Under the pieces are notes generated by a model. It saw nothing but the letters and a program-made list of their open reading frames with translations. It did no database searches and was not told where the DNA came from. Positions 1 to 10,585 of a stretch of DNA of 64,000 bases are shown here, piece by piece. Position 1 is the stretch's first letter. The number at the start of each line of letters is the position of its first letter. Where the stretch lies: NCBI GenBank assembly GCA_026686845.1, contig JAIVEN010000006.1:30736501-30800500 (forward strand), in the 5' to 3' direction. The translations under genes were made by a program, and so were the position numbers. Source of the DNA: Adenanthera pavonina (Eukaryota > Streptophyta > Magnoliopsida > Fabales > Fabaceae).

Positions 1-504
1 TTGTCTGGTTTTTGTGCGCGCGAGCCCATTCTCTTTCCAGGCCCATTTTGCTCATCCATAATCACATGTTAATATTTATACTCTTTGGTCTTCATTTATT
101 TGAGCAATGTGGGACCTCTTTTTTTTCTCTCTTTTCCTTTTGACACACACACATGTATTCTCTAACATGTGGAACTGTTCTCGCGGTCGTGGACAAGGAC
201 AATGACCTTTGTGAGTGGGAATCCTAGAGAATTATTGACGTCATCATAAAATTTCATACTATTTCTGGTGTTATTTTTCTCATGTACTATCCCTGTGATA
301 ACAAATTTCTCAATTTAAGATGTTGTTATTGGTATATAGTGCAAGTTTTTTATTTGTTGAGTAGGATTATCTTTCTTATTAGATGAGTTGATATATACAA
401 ATCCAGACTAGGAACCACATGAATAAAAGCTCTCTCAAAAGCAATTTTATTTATGTACAAGACTTAGACATGAGATTTTATTGAAGAAAAAGCAAAAAGC
501 ATCA
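1..504. other. AT-rich intergenic DNA
   Basis: No coding region, RNA gene or repeat boundary is recognisable here. The sequence is AT-rich with short homopolymer runs. Confidence 0.5.
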
Positions 505-750
505 TACCACGTTGGTCTTAGTGAAAGAGATTAGGATTGCTTAAATATAATATCTCTTGTTTTAAAATCATGTGAATGTAAAAGATATTTTTGGAAGAAC
601 TTCCTCCATCTAAAGCAAGACACAGCTCTATCCCAATTAGTCAAAGTGTAAAGTGAGGATCAGATATCGGACACTTTTAGCCAAAAAAAAAAAAGCACCA
701 TGCTACCACCACCACTAATTTTTACTTTATTGATCACTTAAAAATCCATA
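505..750 (+). repeat. Dispersed repeat copy 1 with retroposon-like A-tail
   Basis: This segment aligns by eye with 1167-1405 over its whole length, including the A-rich tract near 683-695 and the following stretch that ends in a shared TTATTGATCACTT. The part before the A-tract resembles the 3' end of plant LINE/SINE retroposons (a short GC-richer body ending just before a poly-A). Because the similarity continues past the A-tract, the pair is better read as an old local direct duplication of a retroposon tail plus its flank. Confidence 0.5.
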
Positions 751-796
751 TATGAATATTTTTTTAAAAAAAAAGTAGAAATAAGGTTGATTATTT

Positions 797-861
797 AGAA
801 ACAATCAAAGATTGTGTTTTATCAGAAAAAAAAAAAGAAAAGAAACAATCTTTGATTGTTT
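797..861. repeat. Perfect 19-bp inverted repeat (hairpin)
   Basis: The arm AGAAACAATCAAAGATTGT at about 797-815 is matched exactly by its reverse complement at about 843-861. The arms are separated by an A-rich loop of roughly 27 nt, so the RNA or single-stranded DNA would form a perfect stem. No flanking transposon ends were identified, and a function is not evident. Confidence 0.7.
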
Positions 862-869
862 CTTATATA

Positions 870-1160
870 CTCCCTTTGATTCTATATATAGGGCATTTTG
901 CTTTAATCCTAAAAATAAGATTCTTTATATTATGCAATGTAGTATTTATTATGCATTTCCATAAAATACTCATATTTAATATATCCCAAAGAGATAGAAA
1001 AATAGATTAAATAAGAGTAATTTTAGAAAAATGTTATGATTTTTGGAAAAATTAAGGTAATTAAGTAACTTTAACTCACATTCTTAATCTACGTGATTCA
1101 ATTAAAAGAGTTTTATATTAAAGATTAAATGGAATAATTTAAAGCTTTTCAAGAAAAATA
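870..1160. mobile_element. Degenerate Stowaway-like MITE
   Basis: The left end, CTCCCTTTGATTC preceded by TA, matches the CTCCCTCCGTCCC-type terminus of Stowaway (Tc1/mariner) MITEs. The interior is similar to the repeat at 59726-60010. The right terminus is not recognisable and may have been lost where the repeat at 1167 begins. Confidence 0.45.
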
Positions 1161-1166
1161 GAAGTA

Positions 1167-1405
1167 AAGGGCATTGGTCCTAATGGATGAGTTAAAGTAG
1201 CATAAATATGATGTCTCGAATTTGAAACTGTATAAATGTAGAAGATATTTTTAGGAGAGCTTTCCCCCATTTGAGGCCTAACGTGGTTCTATATAGATTA
1301 ATTGAAATCTAAAGTGGTGGCTAAATATCAGATGATTTAAAAAAAAATAAAAAGCACCATATCACCACTACAATAATTTTAATTTATTGATCACTTTATA
1401 CATCA
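1167..1405 (+). repeat. Dispersed repeat copy 2 with retroposon-like A-tail
   Basis: This is the partner of 505-750. It shows the same order: a short body, an A-rich tract near 1339-1355, then CACCAT and a stretch ending TTATTGATCACTT. It is substantially diverged from copy 1. Confidence 0.5.
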
Positions 1406-1775
1406 CATGTGAGAATGTATATTCACTTTATACATCCAATGAAGCGGGCTTGCAGGAGATGCTTCATTCTACATCCATTATTGGCCCAAATAAATTGGGT
1501 TATGTGACAACTAATAGCTATTTAAACAAGGCACCAAAGTTTTCTCGAATGTATATTCCTATCTCTTTAAACAAGACAGCGAATTTGCTTGCTAAATATT
1601 GTCACGGAGGAATAAGTCGTATGCTTTGGGTTGCGAATCCACCACTCTCCTCTTTTATTCTTATGTTCAATTTCATGCTACTGGATGTAGTCAAGAAGTA
1701 TGTTGATTGTACCATTATGATGTATGATCTATATTTTTCTTGAATGGAATATTTGTTTTCTGCCAAAAAAAAAGT
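1400..1775 (+). pseudogene. 5'-truncated LINE relic, RNase H-like end
   Basis: An open frame at 1387-1743 (118 aa) ends in a segment resembling the RNase H-like domain found at the C-terminus of plant LINEs and LINE-derived proteins. It has a short spacer, then a MYIPISLNKTANLLAKY stretch (compare the family pattern 'HIPREAN..AD.LAK') followed by WVANPP. The frame closes just before a short tail ending in a run of A at about 1765-1773, as expected for a LINE 3' end and poly-A. The reverse transcriptase and endonuclease parts are absent. The start of the relic is uncertain and the initiator Met probably means nothing. It could instead be a fragment of a host RNase H-like gene, but the A-tail favours a LINE. 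Confidence 0.4.
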
Positions 1776-1784
1776 CACTTCCTA

Positions 1785-2375
1785 ATATGAGAATTGAGAA
1801 GTATTATATGTTCTTCGTGTTGTTGGCCGAAAAAAAAATTGTACATGTCATTTAATATAGCATTAAGTGTTAATTATATTTATTTATATTTAAAAGCCAA
1901 TTAATTCATATAAACAAACATACATTCAAATAATTCCAAATGCACAAAAAAGGGCATACGTGTTGTCCATCAGTGTGTTTTTATACAAAGGAGAGAATTT
2001 GTTTTTTGTCCGAAAGAGAATGAAACTTTTAAATTTTAATTCATAACAAGTATTCATATTTTTTTAGAGGCTTTAATCGTTTGATAATTAAGATGTGCAG
2101 TTTAAATAAGAATGATATGTTTGGTCACTTTCAATTTATGTAACTAATTTTAATTTTTTTAAGAAAATAACTTTTAGGAACATTCCCTACAATACACGGG
2201 AAAATTGTCTAGTTACTTCTAATGAGGAATAAATTTATCGCAAAATGGTTTCAAACAAACCGAAATAACAATAAAACAATTTTTTAATTACAGTCGAGCT
2301 TCAAAACAGGAAAAAAATTAGGGTTTACAATGCTTATATTATATTTTTCTCGAGCCACATAAGCCCAATTTTATA
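1785..2375. repeat. Diverged copy of the CDR1-like gene's 3' flank
   Basis: Blocks here match, in the same order and orientation, the DNA downstream of the protease gene (5575-5800). One block is around AACAAACATACATTCA followed by ATAATTCCAAA. Another is AGGGTTTACAATGCTT followed by a CACATAAG-like stretch. Together with the flank copy at 4865-5300 this suggests a tandem duplication of the gene neighbourhood. Confidence 0.55.
2188..2213 (+). other. Degenerate Helitron-like 3' terminus
   Basis: The arms CCCTACAATACACGGG form an imperfect version of the CCCGTGCAATACACGGG hairpin seen at 63578. Eight to ten bases later comes CTAG followed by T, fitting the CTRR ending typical of plant Helitrons. 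No 5' TC end was identified. Confidence 0.3.
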
Positions 2376-4864
2376 ATCCATCAGATAAGTGATTATAATT
2401 GGTCAAAAAAATGATTATGATATTGTATTCTATCTTTAGAGAATTTTAATATATTATTATTTACAGTGATATTTTTTATTTATTTTGAGTCATATTATCT
2501 CTTTCGAAGAAAAACTTAGTTACTTAAATGCAAGGATTAACGTTCTAAACATGGGAAACTGCAGGGAGTATTTAAAAAAAGTTTAAACTATAGGGATGAT
2601 CAATTTCAAAATTGGTGTAAATTGAGGGACTAAGTTTTATTTTCCCTATATGTTTAAATATTTTTATTGGTCAAAGTAGAATAAGTCAATTTTAAATTTA
2701 AAATAAAGTAGCCAGCTAAGTTCTTTTCTCAAGAAAAATCCTAGCTATACCAAATGTGCATCCAATATCATAGTGTGAGCCCACCAATGTCGTTTTTCAT
2801 CCACCAAAATTTGACGCCTGACTATTTTGATGCATAATTTCACAGCATTGATCCTATAACACAATTTATTGAATGGTACGAGCAAAATTCCAACCTTTAA
2901 TTATTTGCTTTTTTTCTCTTAAAATGGCTCAAGAGCCAAGATGAATGAAAATAAGGGATAGGTAATTAAGGACAAGTATATAAGAATAACTGGTCCAGAA
3001 TTTTTTAATGTTTTTCTTAAAGATATTTGATTCTGTATTTAGATTACATTACTTAATTTTTCTAAATTTTTACAATCCCTTGGAAAGAGCCTCAAAATTA
3101 TACTACTTGTTGATGAATTGATGTAATGTTGGTTAGTTATTGTTTCAAGTAAGTTTTTTCTTTTTTGGTGATATTGGTATATAAAATTAGCACGTTGGCT
3201 GTAATTTGGACTGTTTAAACAAGTCAATGATTTAAACCAGGTTGATTGTAAAATTAAAGGTATAAGGACTTATAAAAAAAGAAATTAAAGGTATAAGACC
3301 CGAAATTTGGAGCATTATTGTGAAATTTTCCTTTGAAGTTTCTTTTTAATTTTGCATATTTCTCTTGAAAAAGCTCGTATGACTCTGAAAATAATTAAAA
3401 AAAAAACGAACCAAGGAGAATGGAACTACACTATATATTAGTCAAGTATTGTGCCTCTACCTCTTTGGGCTCCATTCCCTTTTTTTTTTTTTTCTTTCTA
3501 TTTAAGTGGATCTCAATTTTTTTCATTAAATTCTTTGTTTCTTTTGCAGGTGGGGTCCCATTTTTCCCCATTTTTTTAGATAGGTCCGCATTCTTTCTTC
3601 ATTGTTTTTTTACCAATTTCAATCTCTTTTAATTCTAAAACCTATATTAATTTTAATTAATATTATTTAATATCATTTTTTTTAGATAGAAAAAGCTAGT
3701 GATGAGATTCTTTTTTAATTTAACATATTTTAAAACTAAATAAAATATCCATATATTCCTCCACGCATCTACATCCCTCCACGAGTGAGGAGAGAAATCT
3801 AGTTTTCTTATTTGCAACAAAATGCTCAATTAGATTATCACCGTAGTTCTCGCCAACAATGATCCGTGAGAAATCCGAGATAGACATTAGTTTTTCACAT
3901 TGTAACGGAATTTCATATTCCCAGGTTCATGGTGTTTAAGGCCTGCTAGGTGGAAAGGAATTTAGACAATGGAATATGCCTAGTTTGGCATGAAGGAAGG
4001 AAGCTTATCTGGAAAGCCAATTTTCCACTGATCACATGAATTTCTCTTCCATGGAGGGTGCTATGGAAAATGGCTGGTTCCTGGGAATGCATTTTTTCTA
4101 ACCATTTTTTCCTTGACAAAGATTCATAATGACCAGCATGTCCTCACACCATAGCGACAGTTCCCGACGTAACCCCACAACACCGGCCATCGATTGAGTC
4201 ACTTTCAATCATTCACTTCATGAATAGTGCAAAAGAGTTTTCTTCTTAAAATACATTGAGTCACTTTCACTCAATTCACTACTAATTTCATTATTTTGAT
4301 TGTGTTAAGAAGAATTTAGAAGAAACACTTTGCAAAAACTTTCTTTTAACTAGCTAGGTTGCAATTTAAGAAAGGTTTATTTATTTATTTTTAAGTATAT
4401 ATGACCATTTTTTGATCTTCTCATATTTTGTTCGAAATATAGTATTCTCAAATAATATTGTCCAAACATTATTAAAATGATTTATTCTCTTTTATTGTCA
4501 GTTTAACTAACCCTTGTAAAGTGTCCAAAAGTTATTTGTAGTCATTTTATTCAATAGCGAATGCCATTTTTTAACATTTTGTTTACAAGAGTTAATATAA
4601 TCGTCTTATTATTCTCTAAGTATATGAATTTCTCTTTCTATTATAATTAAAAGAATAAGTAAAATGTATCGTAATATGAATAAATTTTGTTAGTATAAGA
4701 TCTAGATGAGCACGACTTAATTTCGAAGTCTTAACCTTCCTTAAGAATAGATTTCCACCTCCCATGATTCGTCAATTTAGAAAATAGCATTTGAGACAAC
4801 CATATATAGTTTGATCACGTGACTCTGGACTTACGATTAATATCGAGTTGAACTTACAGCCTAA
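2376..4864. other. Intergenic DNA where a second gene copy is missing
   Basis: No coding region is convincing. A phenylalanine-rich 70-codon frame at 3420-3632 is produced by T-runs. The stretch 3930-4110 is less AT-rich and has a GGCCTGCTAGGTGG motif after TAA, faintly like a Harbinger-type end, but no partner end was found. By position this interval should hold the second copy of the protease gene if the flanking repeats are a tandem duplication; no protease sequence is visible. Confidence 0.5.
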
Positions 4865-5300
4865 AAGTTATGATTAATTAATGAATTGACTCCATGCCAA
4901 GTTAATTCAATCAGCGTATAGCCAAAGAAATCTAATTAAAAAAAAAGGATAAGCATATATGCCTAATGTCTCATCACAGATTTCTGAGTTCTTTAATTTT
5001 TTGGGACTTCATAATATTTACTTACATAATTCCAATTATAAAGCTGACAATTAAAATGTCAGTATTTAGGGCATTTGCAAGACTTCAGAGTTAAATATTC
5101 AAAACTATTTTTCATAATTTAGTCTAACCAAGCGGATAAAAAATAAAAACAAAAAACTTCAGAGTTGAGTTCAATATGTTGGCGCTTGTGTTATAGATCA
5201 AAAAAATTATGCATGACCTTAACAAAGTTTACATAAAGAGGTATGTTGTGTAATCTGATAGTCAGAATTCTATTTATCTCAGCAAAAATCATACTTTCAT
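4865..5300. repeat. Diverged copy of the CDR1-like gene's 5' flank
   Basis: This matches 8160-8970 in order and orientation. Shared blocks include TTAATTAATGAATTGACTCC, CACAGATTTCTGA with TTTTGGGACTTCATAAT, ACAATTAAAATGTCAGT, TATTTAGGGCATTT, CGGATAAAAAATAAAAA and AAGTTTACATAAAGA. The copy lacks the MITE present at 8252-8522, so it preserves an empty insertion site near the GATAAGCATATATGCC stretch. Confidence 0.65.
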
Positions 5301-5574
5301 AGTAGATCTAGACAAATTGTCAGTTCAAAAGAAGAAAGGTAGATCTAGACATATTAAGGATTAGGATATTCTTGTGGTTAAAAAGATATTTGAATATATT
5401 CTTTACTTAATTAACTTTACAATTTCTTACCCCCACATGAGTGAGAAGTAAATGTGTGTGTGTGTATAGATTAGGAACGAGGAGCTTTGAATTACCACCT
5501 GCATTAAGTGGTTTTGTTTAGTCTTATAAATTCATTTGGCAAAAAAAAAAAAACTTTACTATTGATTCAATTGA

Positions 5575-5800
5575 CTTTATAAAATGAGAAGTAATATTAG
5601 ATGTATTCTAGTTGTCATTCAATATAGCATCCTTTTTAAGTATCAATATATTTTTAAAAGCTAATTCATGAACAAACATACATTCAGATAATTCCAAAAA
5701 CACAATAAGATAAAAACGGGTGTGTGTGTGTGTGCGTAGCAGAGTAAATTTAGGGTTTACAATGCTTTTCACTTGAGCTACATAAGACAAAGTACACTAC
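5575..5800. repeat. 3' flank of the CDR1-like gene, repeated at 1785-2375
   Basis: This is sequence immediately downstream of the protease stop codon that recurs at 1785-2375. It carries a short GT/GC-type microsatellite at about 5717-5737. Confidence 0.55.
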
Positions 5801-5862
5801 ATTATTAATTCCCTCAAATATATATATATCTATAATTATGTAGAAGTGCTCTCGAGTCTCTA

Positions 5863-7923
5863 CTAAGTAGTACAGTGGTCGACAGGAGCAAAAGAAACTT
5901 TTTTCTGATCAAGATCATGCTCGACGTTAAAATCAATTTGAGCCACATTTCCATAAAGGGAAAGTCCATTTGAATTCGCGGGAAGCATCGCAAAGCATAT
6001 CACATTGTTGTCTACGGGACGGAAAAAGTTTCGAGGTTTTAAGGAAAGGTCGGCTCCCGTAAAATGAACCATGAAATTTGGAAAGTTCTGGATGGAGTTA
6101 ACATTTGTGTAACACAATTTATATGAAGGGTTTTGTACAATTGATTGGTCGGCTGCGATGGCTTTCTTCACCAAAGCTTCAACCTGGTCATACATTTCTG
6201 ATGGAAGAAATGTCAATGTCGTCCCAGAATCAATCACTATGTTTCCATTGCTTTGACCTGTCTGCACTGTTTCTTGTCCAACCGTGATACCTGCGAACCA
6301 CCATTAATTTCACTTTAAAAATTTAGACCATGAAATAAAGATTCTGGGTGATCTTGGTGTAAAATTAATTATGATCCTTTGTCCATCGTATCCAAATTAA
6401 ATTATACAGGATTGAACGTGTTCGCATACTCTACGGTAAATAAACTAATACATATAATGTTGTAATAAAAGAAATAGTGAAAAATTAAAGAATAAATTTT
6501 GAAAAGAGAAAGTTGACTTCATATATAGTTGGATGTAACACTCAATCCTATCTTAAATATAAGGAAAAAAACTATTTTACAATAAAGTTAATTAAACTTA
6601 TTTAATTTATAGTAAAACATATATATATATATATTTTAAAAACTGCCCTTAATTAATATTCTTTTTTTTTATACTAGATTAATTAATACTCATTGATGAT
6701 AGCTATTTTTTGGAATATTATATTTATTGTTACAAAAATCTACATTTTTTTCTTATATTTTGGAAAATCCCTCCCTCCAAAATTTGTTTGTATTTAAGAC
6801 CGGAGAGAGTATAATTGTTCAGTCTTAGATGCCCTTTCTTTTTTCTTGTTTTTAATTATATCAAGAGGTCTTGAACTCTTAATTATCATTATCTACATTC
6901 TAGCCCATTCTTAATTATCACCTGAATTAGTCCAATGCTACAGATGTATACCTCAATTTATACCATATCAAGGATCATTTGAATATAAAAGTTTAAAGTT
7001 TTAAATGAAAATGCGCAAATAATATCCATGTAAAACATACCTTCAAGATTGAGGTAGTAAAAAGTTGACTGAGGACTAGGTTTATTGAACAAAGGAGTAG
7101 ACACAACCCCGTTGCCTGATATGGTGGCTTCTTCCCCAAATCTCAATTTAGTGGTGGAGTGCATTTCGTCAAAAGGAGGTAAGCAGTAGGAGAATTTGCG
7201 ACCTATTTGATAACCTAGTTGTGAAACCAAGGACAAAGGACCATTGCCTAGCCCCACAAGTCCTGCAACGTGACTGTTGAACGTCCCCCTATTGTTATGT
7301 CCACATCCAAACACAGACATAGGAAACGAAACAGATTGGCCATCACTTGTACCAAAATTAATTGAATCTGTAGCCAAATCTCCCACCGTGTACGAGTTAT
7401 CTCCATATGAATAATAGTACACACATTCGCCTGAGCTTCCACATCTACGTCGGCCCTCAGGGAGAAGTTCACAGTTTCTTGAGCCACAAGACTCAGGCAT
7501 ATAAGTGGAAGATTGTGTTGGATTAAACAATGGCACATCTTGAGAATAGCATGCGAGAGGGGGACAAGGTGAGCATTGGAACCAAATAAGGTCGCTTCCT
7601 GTGTCAGCGATGGCCCATCTCTTTACAGGTGGATTACCAATGGAGATTTTCATGAGGTAGCTTGCAACGTTTGGGATTATATCAGTTTCAGCTGCTAACC
7701 CAGCCAAAGATTGGCGAAAGCGATGAGCTCGAGAAATAGAGCGCAACGCAGCGTTGTGAAGGCGCTCTGAGTGGGTCATTGAGGAGTTGTAAAATGGAGA
7801 TAGTGGGGAGTCACGATGAATGAGGTCGATGCTGAAGCCTTTTGGGAGCTTGTTTCTTGCAGCATCAATGGAAAAAGTTAAAAGAAAGAAAAAAAGAGGC
7901 AAAGAGGGTGAGAGAGCATACAT
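5863..7923 (-). CDS. CDR1-like: CDR1-like aspartic protease, two exons
   Basis: This predicted secreted A1-family (pepsin-like) aspartic protease belongs to the plant nepenthesin/CDR1 group; Arabidopsis CDR1 acts in the apoplast in disease-resistance signalling. Exon 1 is 7041-7923 and exon 2 is 5863-6290. The intron (6291-7040) has a donor AAG|GTATGT and an acceptor TTCGCAG|G, and splicing splits one Gly codon. The joined product is 436 aa, the usual CDR1 length. Visible features: a hydrophobic signal peptide (about residues 8-18), the first catalytic motif DTGS (107-110), a cysteine-rich nepenthesin insert (about 117-167), a flap-like YSYGDNSY segment (171-178), the second catalytic motif DSGT (315-318) and a conserved C-terminus ending VDHCTT. 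The ATG at 7923 is chosen because the signal peptide begins there. No lesions are seen, so it appears functional. Many relatives are intronless, so the 750-bp intron is notable. Substrates cannot be read from sequence. Confidence 0.93.
6541..6809. mobile_element. Stowaway-like MITE inside the protease intron
   Basis: The terminal inverted repeats are CTCAATCCTATCTTAAATA on the left and, read from the right end inward, CTCTCTCCGGTCTTAAATAC. A TA follows the right end; the left flank is CA, probably a mutated TA. The element is about 270 bp and AT-rich, and lies wholly inside the intron without touching the splice sites. Confidence 0.65.
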
Positions 7924-8104
7924 GTTTTAAGGATGCTGCTACAGAAACACAAATAAGAGAGAAGTAAGAAAGAATAGACGAGTGAGGAAGGAGAGGTGCT
8001 TTAAAGTGTATGGGTTTGCACTATTTGTGGGTTTGATAGAGTGCCGGTCATGATTTTGCATTGACGCATTTATTGCTATATTTTCTTTTTGTAAGAACTG
8101 GCGT
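7924..8104. other. Proximal upstream region of the CDR1-like gene
   Basis: About 180 bp upstream of the gene's ATG on the minus strand. A weak TTTAAA lies about 90 bp from the ATG, but no convincing TATA box or operator-like motif is visible, so no promoter is called. Confidence 0.4.
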
Positions 8105-8128
8105 TCAGACCCGTGCTTATGCACGGGT
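8105..8128 (-). other. Helitron-like 3' terminus upstream of the protease
   Basis: The sequence ACCCGTGC-TTAT-GCACGGGT (8109-8128) is a perfect 8-bp stem with a 4-nt loop. On the minus strand it is followed directly by CTGA, fitting the hairpin-then-CTRR end of plant Helitrons. It lies about 185 bp upstream of the protease ATG. The matching 5' end was not found. Confidence 0.4.
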
Positions 8129-8251
8129 AAAACTTTAGATTTTTCGCTAGCTTAATCAGTGTACAATTAATTAATGAATTGACTCCAAGTCAAATCAATC
8201 AGTGCAATCAGTGCACAAGACACGTTATAATTGAAAGAATAAAAAGATATA

Positions 8252-8522
8252 CTTCCTCATCTCGTTATATAGTGCACTTTTTTGAGAAATTAATATTTCA
8301 TAATATAGTGCATTTCATAAATTATATAGTATAATTTTTTTCTCTTTCCAAAATTACCCCTAATTAATAAACATAAATATTTATTTATTATTAAAATATT
8401 TCATTTCCAAAACATTTAATGAGGGTAATTTGAGAAAAGGTGAAAAATTTTGTTAGTTATTAATTATTGTCTTGGTCTGTGTGTGGTAGTTAAAAATGCA
8501 CTATAAACTAGAACAGAGGGAG
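8252..8522. mobile_element. Stowaway-like MITE with TA target duplication
   Basis: The left end CTTCCTCATCTCGTTATATA pairs with the right end, which read inward is CTCCCTCTGTTCTAGTTTAT. Both are followed inward by AGTGCA-type sequence. TA flanks both sides (8250-8251 and 8523-8524). The element is 271 bp and absent from the paralogous flank at 4865-5300, which supports it being a later insertion. Confidence 0.8.
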
Positions 8523-8554
<32 letters not shown>

Positions 8555-8562
8555 CGCGCGCC
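8523..8562. repeat. TA/TG/CG microsatellite
   Basis: A run of TA dinucleotides passes into TGTATGTGTG and then GCGCGCGC. It adjoins the MITE's right end. Confidence 0.9.
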
Positions 8563-8970
8563 CAATGTCACAGATTTCTGAATTTTTTTTTTGGGACTTC
8601 ATAATTAGTATGTACTTGCATCATTCCAATTATGAAATTAACAATTAAAATGTCAGTTTCTAGTTGTACTATTAGCTAATAGCTAGTATTTAGGGCATTT
8701 ACAGCACACCAGAGTTAAATATTTAAAACTAATTAGAATTAATTTTTGTATAATTTAATCTAACCACCGGATAAAAAATAAAAATGAAAATCTTCAATAT
8801 TTGTTGGCACTAAAGCTGACAATAAGTTGTGTTATAGATTTAAAACAAGTATACAAGAACTTGACCAAGTTTTAAAAAAATTACGCATGAACTTAACTAA
8901 GTTTACATAAAGAAGCATGTTGTGTGCTGTGATGGTCAGACTTCTATTTTTGTCAGCATAAAAAATAGGT

Positions 8971-9475
8971 TGATTGTTGAACGTTCTGGTGTGTTGTCTT
9001 GTTTTTTCCCATCATCTCTTCCCTTCCCGTCTATGCCTTGGTTTGTCAACTCTCTAAGTTCTCACTCTCTCCACTTTCTGTAATTTTAAGGGATTCTCAT
9101 TCTCTATGCTCACTCATATAATGAGATCTAAATGGTTCAAATCTAATTTAAAGGGTCTATATTTACAATTTTTATTTTAATATTTTAAAATAATAACATT
9201 TTTTTTAAAAAATTGCACTTATAAAAGTATCATGCATTATTTGAAATTCTACATCTAATTTAATAAAAAAATTTAAAATTAAATTAAATTAAATATGTAC
9301 TATCCGGTTTTAATTTGGATATCACATATTTGCAATAAGTAATGATGCTATGATGAGCACCTAATGCAAATTCAATTTTAAGAGCTCCTTGCCACTTTGT
9401 GCCACTTCCTTGTCTTTAGCTATAAGTCATGCACTACTATGCCACTTTTCACAATTTTAGCTATGTAGTCTCTAA
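8971..9475. other. AT-rich intergenic DNA
   Basis: No gene or recognisable element end is seen until the TIR element at 9476. Confidence 0.5.
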
Positions 9476-9682
9476 TGTCCTATTTGGTTCGCAGAAGTCA
9501 TTTTGAAGAAAATGGAAGTGAAAAAGGAAGTAGAAGTGGAAGTGGGGTTTAAAAGTATATTTAACATAATAGCGGAAGTGTTATTTTATTTTTATTAAAT
9601 ATTTGTATTTATAATATGAAAATACCGGAAAAAAAAACTCCATGAACCCCACCTGAGCCACCACCATGAAGACCACTGAAAA
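9476..9682. mobile_element. Left half of a TIR DNA element split by the LTR nest
   Basis: The end TGTCCTATTTGGTTCGCAG after TAA (9473-9475) is matched by the inverted end at 57901-57919, read inward as TGCTCCGTTTGGTGTGCAG, which is followed by TAA (57920-57922). Both ends continue inward into a GAAATGGAAGTG-like stretch. The GTTTGG-type terminus and TAA duplication suggest a PIF/Harbinger (Tourist-like) non-autonomous element of roughly 0.8 kb. About 47.6 kb of LTR elements now separates the halves. Confidence 0.55.
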
Positions 9683-9939
9683 TGTAACACCCTACTCTAA
9701 CATACCTTCATACTTCACTAAAAATCTTGAAAAAACTGGTCGAACCAAACCAAGACACCCCAAATTCAACTCCCGAAACATTAAAATCTCAAAAAACACC
9801 AAAAAGTCTCAAAATAGGGCTAAGGCCACGGCCAGTTACAGTGATGCCATGGCCTTAGAGAGGTAGAGTAGGTTGGCGCTGTGGTTAGAGTACTGCTGCA
9901 GCATGTGAGAGACAGTGCCATGATGCCCCTTGCTGATAC
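9683..9939 (-). mobile_element. Fragment of a family A Ty3 LTR
   Basis: It begins TGTAACACCCTACTC and resembles the first 260 bp of the LTR at 33350, including the A-rich start and a GGCCACGGCC-type GC block. It stops at 9939 where another LTR of the same family starts. The rest of this copy is not found. A 66-codon frame inside it is not a gene. Confidence 0.55.
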
Positions 9940-9999
9940 TGTAACACCTTACTCCCAAACACCTCCAGACTTGTACAAAAACTTAAAAAACCAACTAAA

Positions 10000-10585
10000 T
10001 GTTAGATATTTTCTTAAATGGGTATTTCAAAAGCTCAAACATTGTTTATCTAATAATTAATTAGTAAAAATATTCAAATTGTTATCAATGCTAGCAACGT
10101 TTTGATATTCATGATATAGCTTCAGTTTTGGAACATTGAGCTTTAAAGGTTATTCATTGGTAGCTTAAAACCACATTGAAAGCATTGCTTCATGTCTTGA
10201 ATTTTTATAACCTTCATGTTCAAACATTTTAATCATTTAAAATTGACATTTATTTTGTTCCTTTTACCATTGACATTTGTAGATATATTTATGGGGATGA
10301 TTTATTCATTTTTGAGGCAGATCAACATGAGAGCAATACACACACAATAACTAACTTCTCTCTACACACCACTTGTTTTCATCATTTGATCTTTCAAGCC
10401 TCCTTTTATCTATTTACTTTTTAAGTTTGGGTTACATATTTTATATTCCTCTAGTTCTTGTGTCCCTAAGTCAATCTTAGGAAGGATCTGTTTAATTCTG
10501 GGGGACATCCATGTAGGCGGAATAGTTCTTAAGGACAGCGTCATTTGACGCGACTCAGATAATCACTATCCCAATTCTGCCAACA
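10000..10585 (+). repeat. 5' LTR of element H
   Basis: It starts TGTTAGATATTTTC and ends CTGCCAACA. It is 586 bp and closely similar to 15743-16360. Confidence 0.88.

Larger units (their letters stand above)
8160..8970. repeat. 5' flank of the CDR1-like gene, repeated at 4865-5300
   Basis: This is the longer partner of 4865-5300. It is longer because of a MITE (8252-8522), a microsatellite (8523-8562) and a few small insertions. It probably includes the distal promoter of the protease gene. Confidence 0.65.

Noticed and set aside
3420..3632. 70-codon phenylalanine-rich frame
   Set aside because: Created by long T-runs, with no family resemblance; low-complexity artefact.
8523..8562. Regulatory Z-DNA element
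   Set aside because: A simple TA/TG/CG microsatellite next to a MITE; no evidence for a regulatory role.
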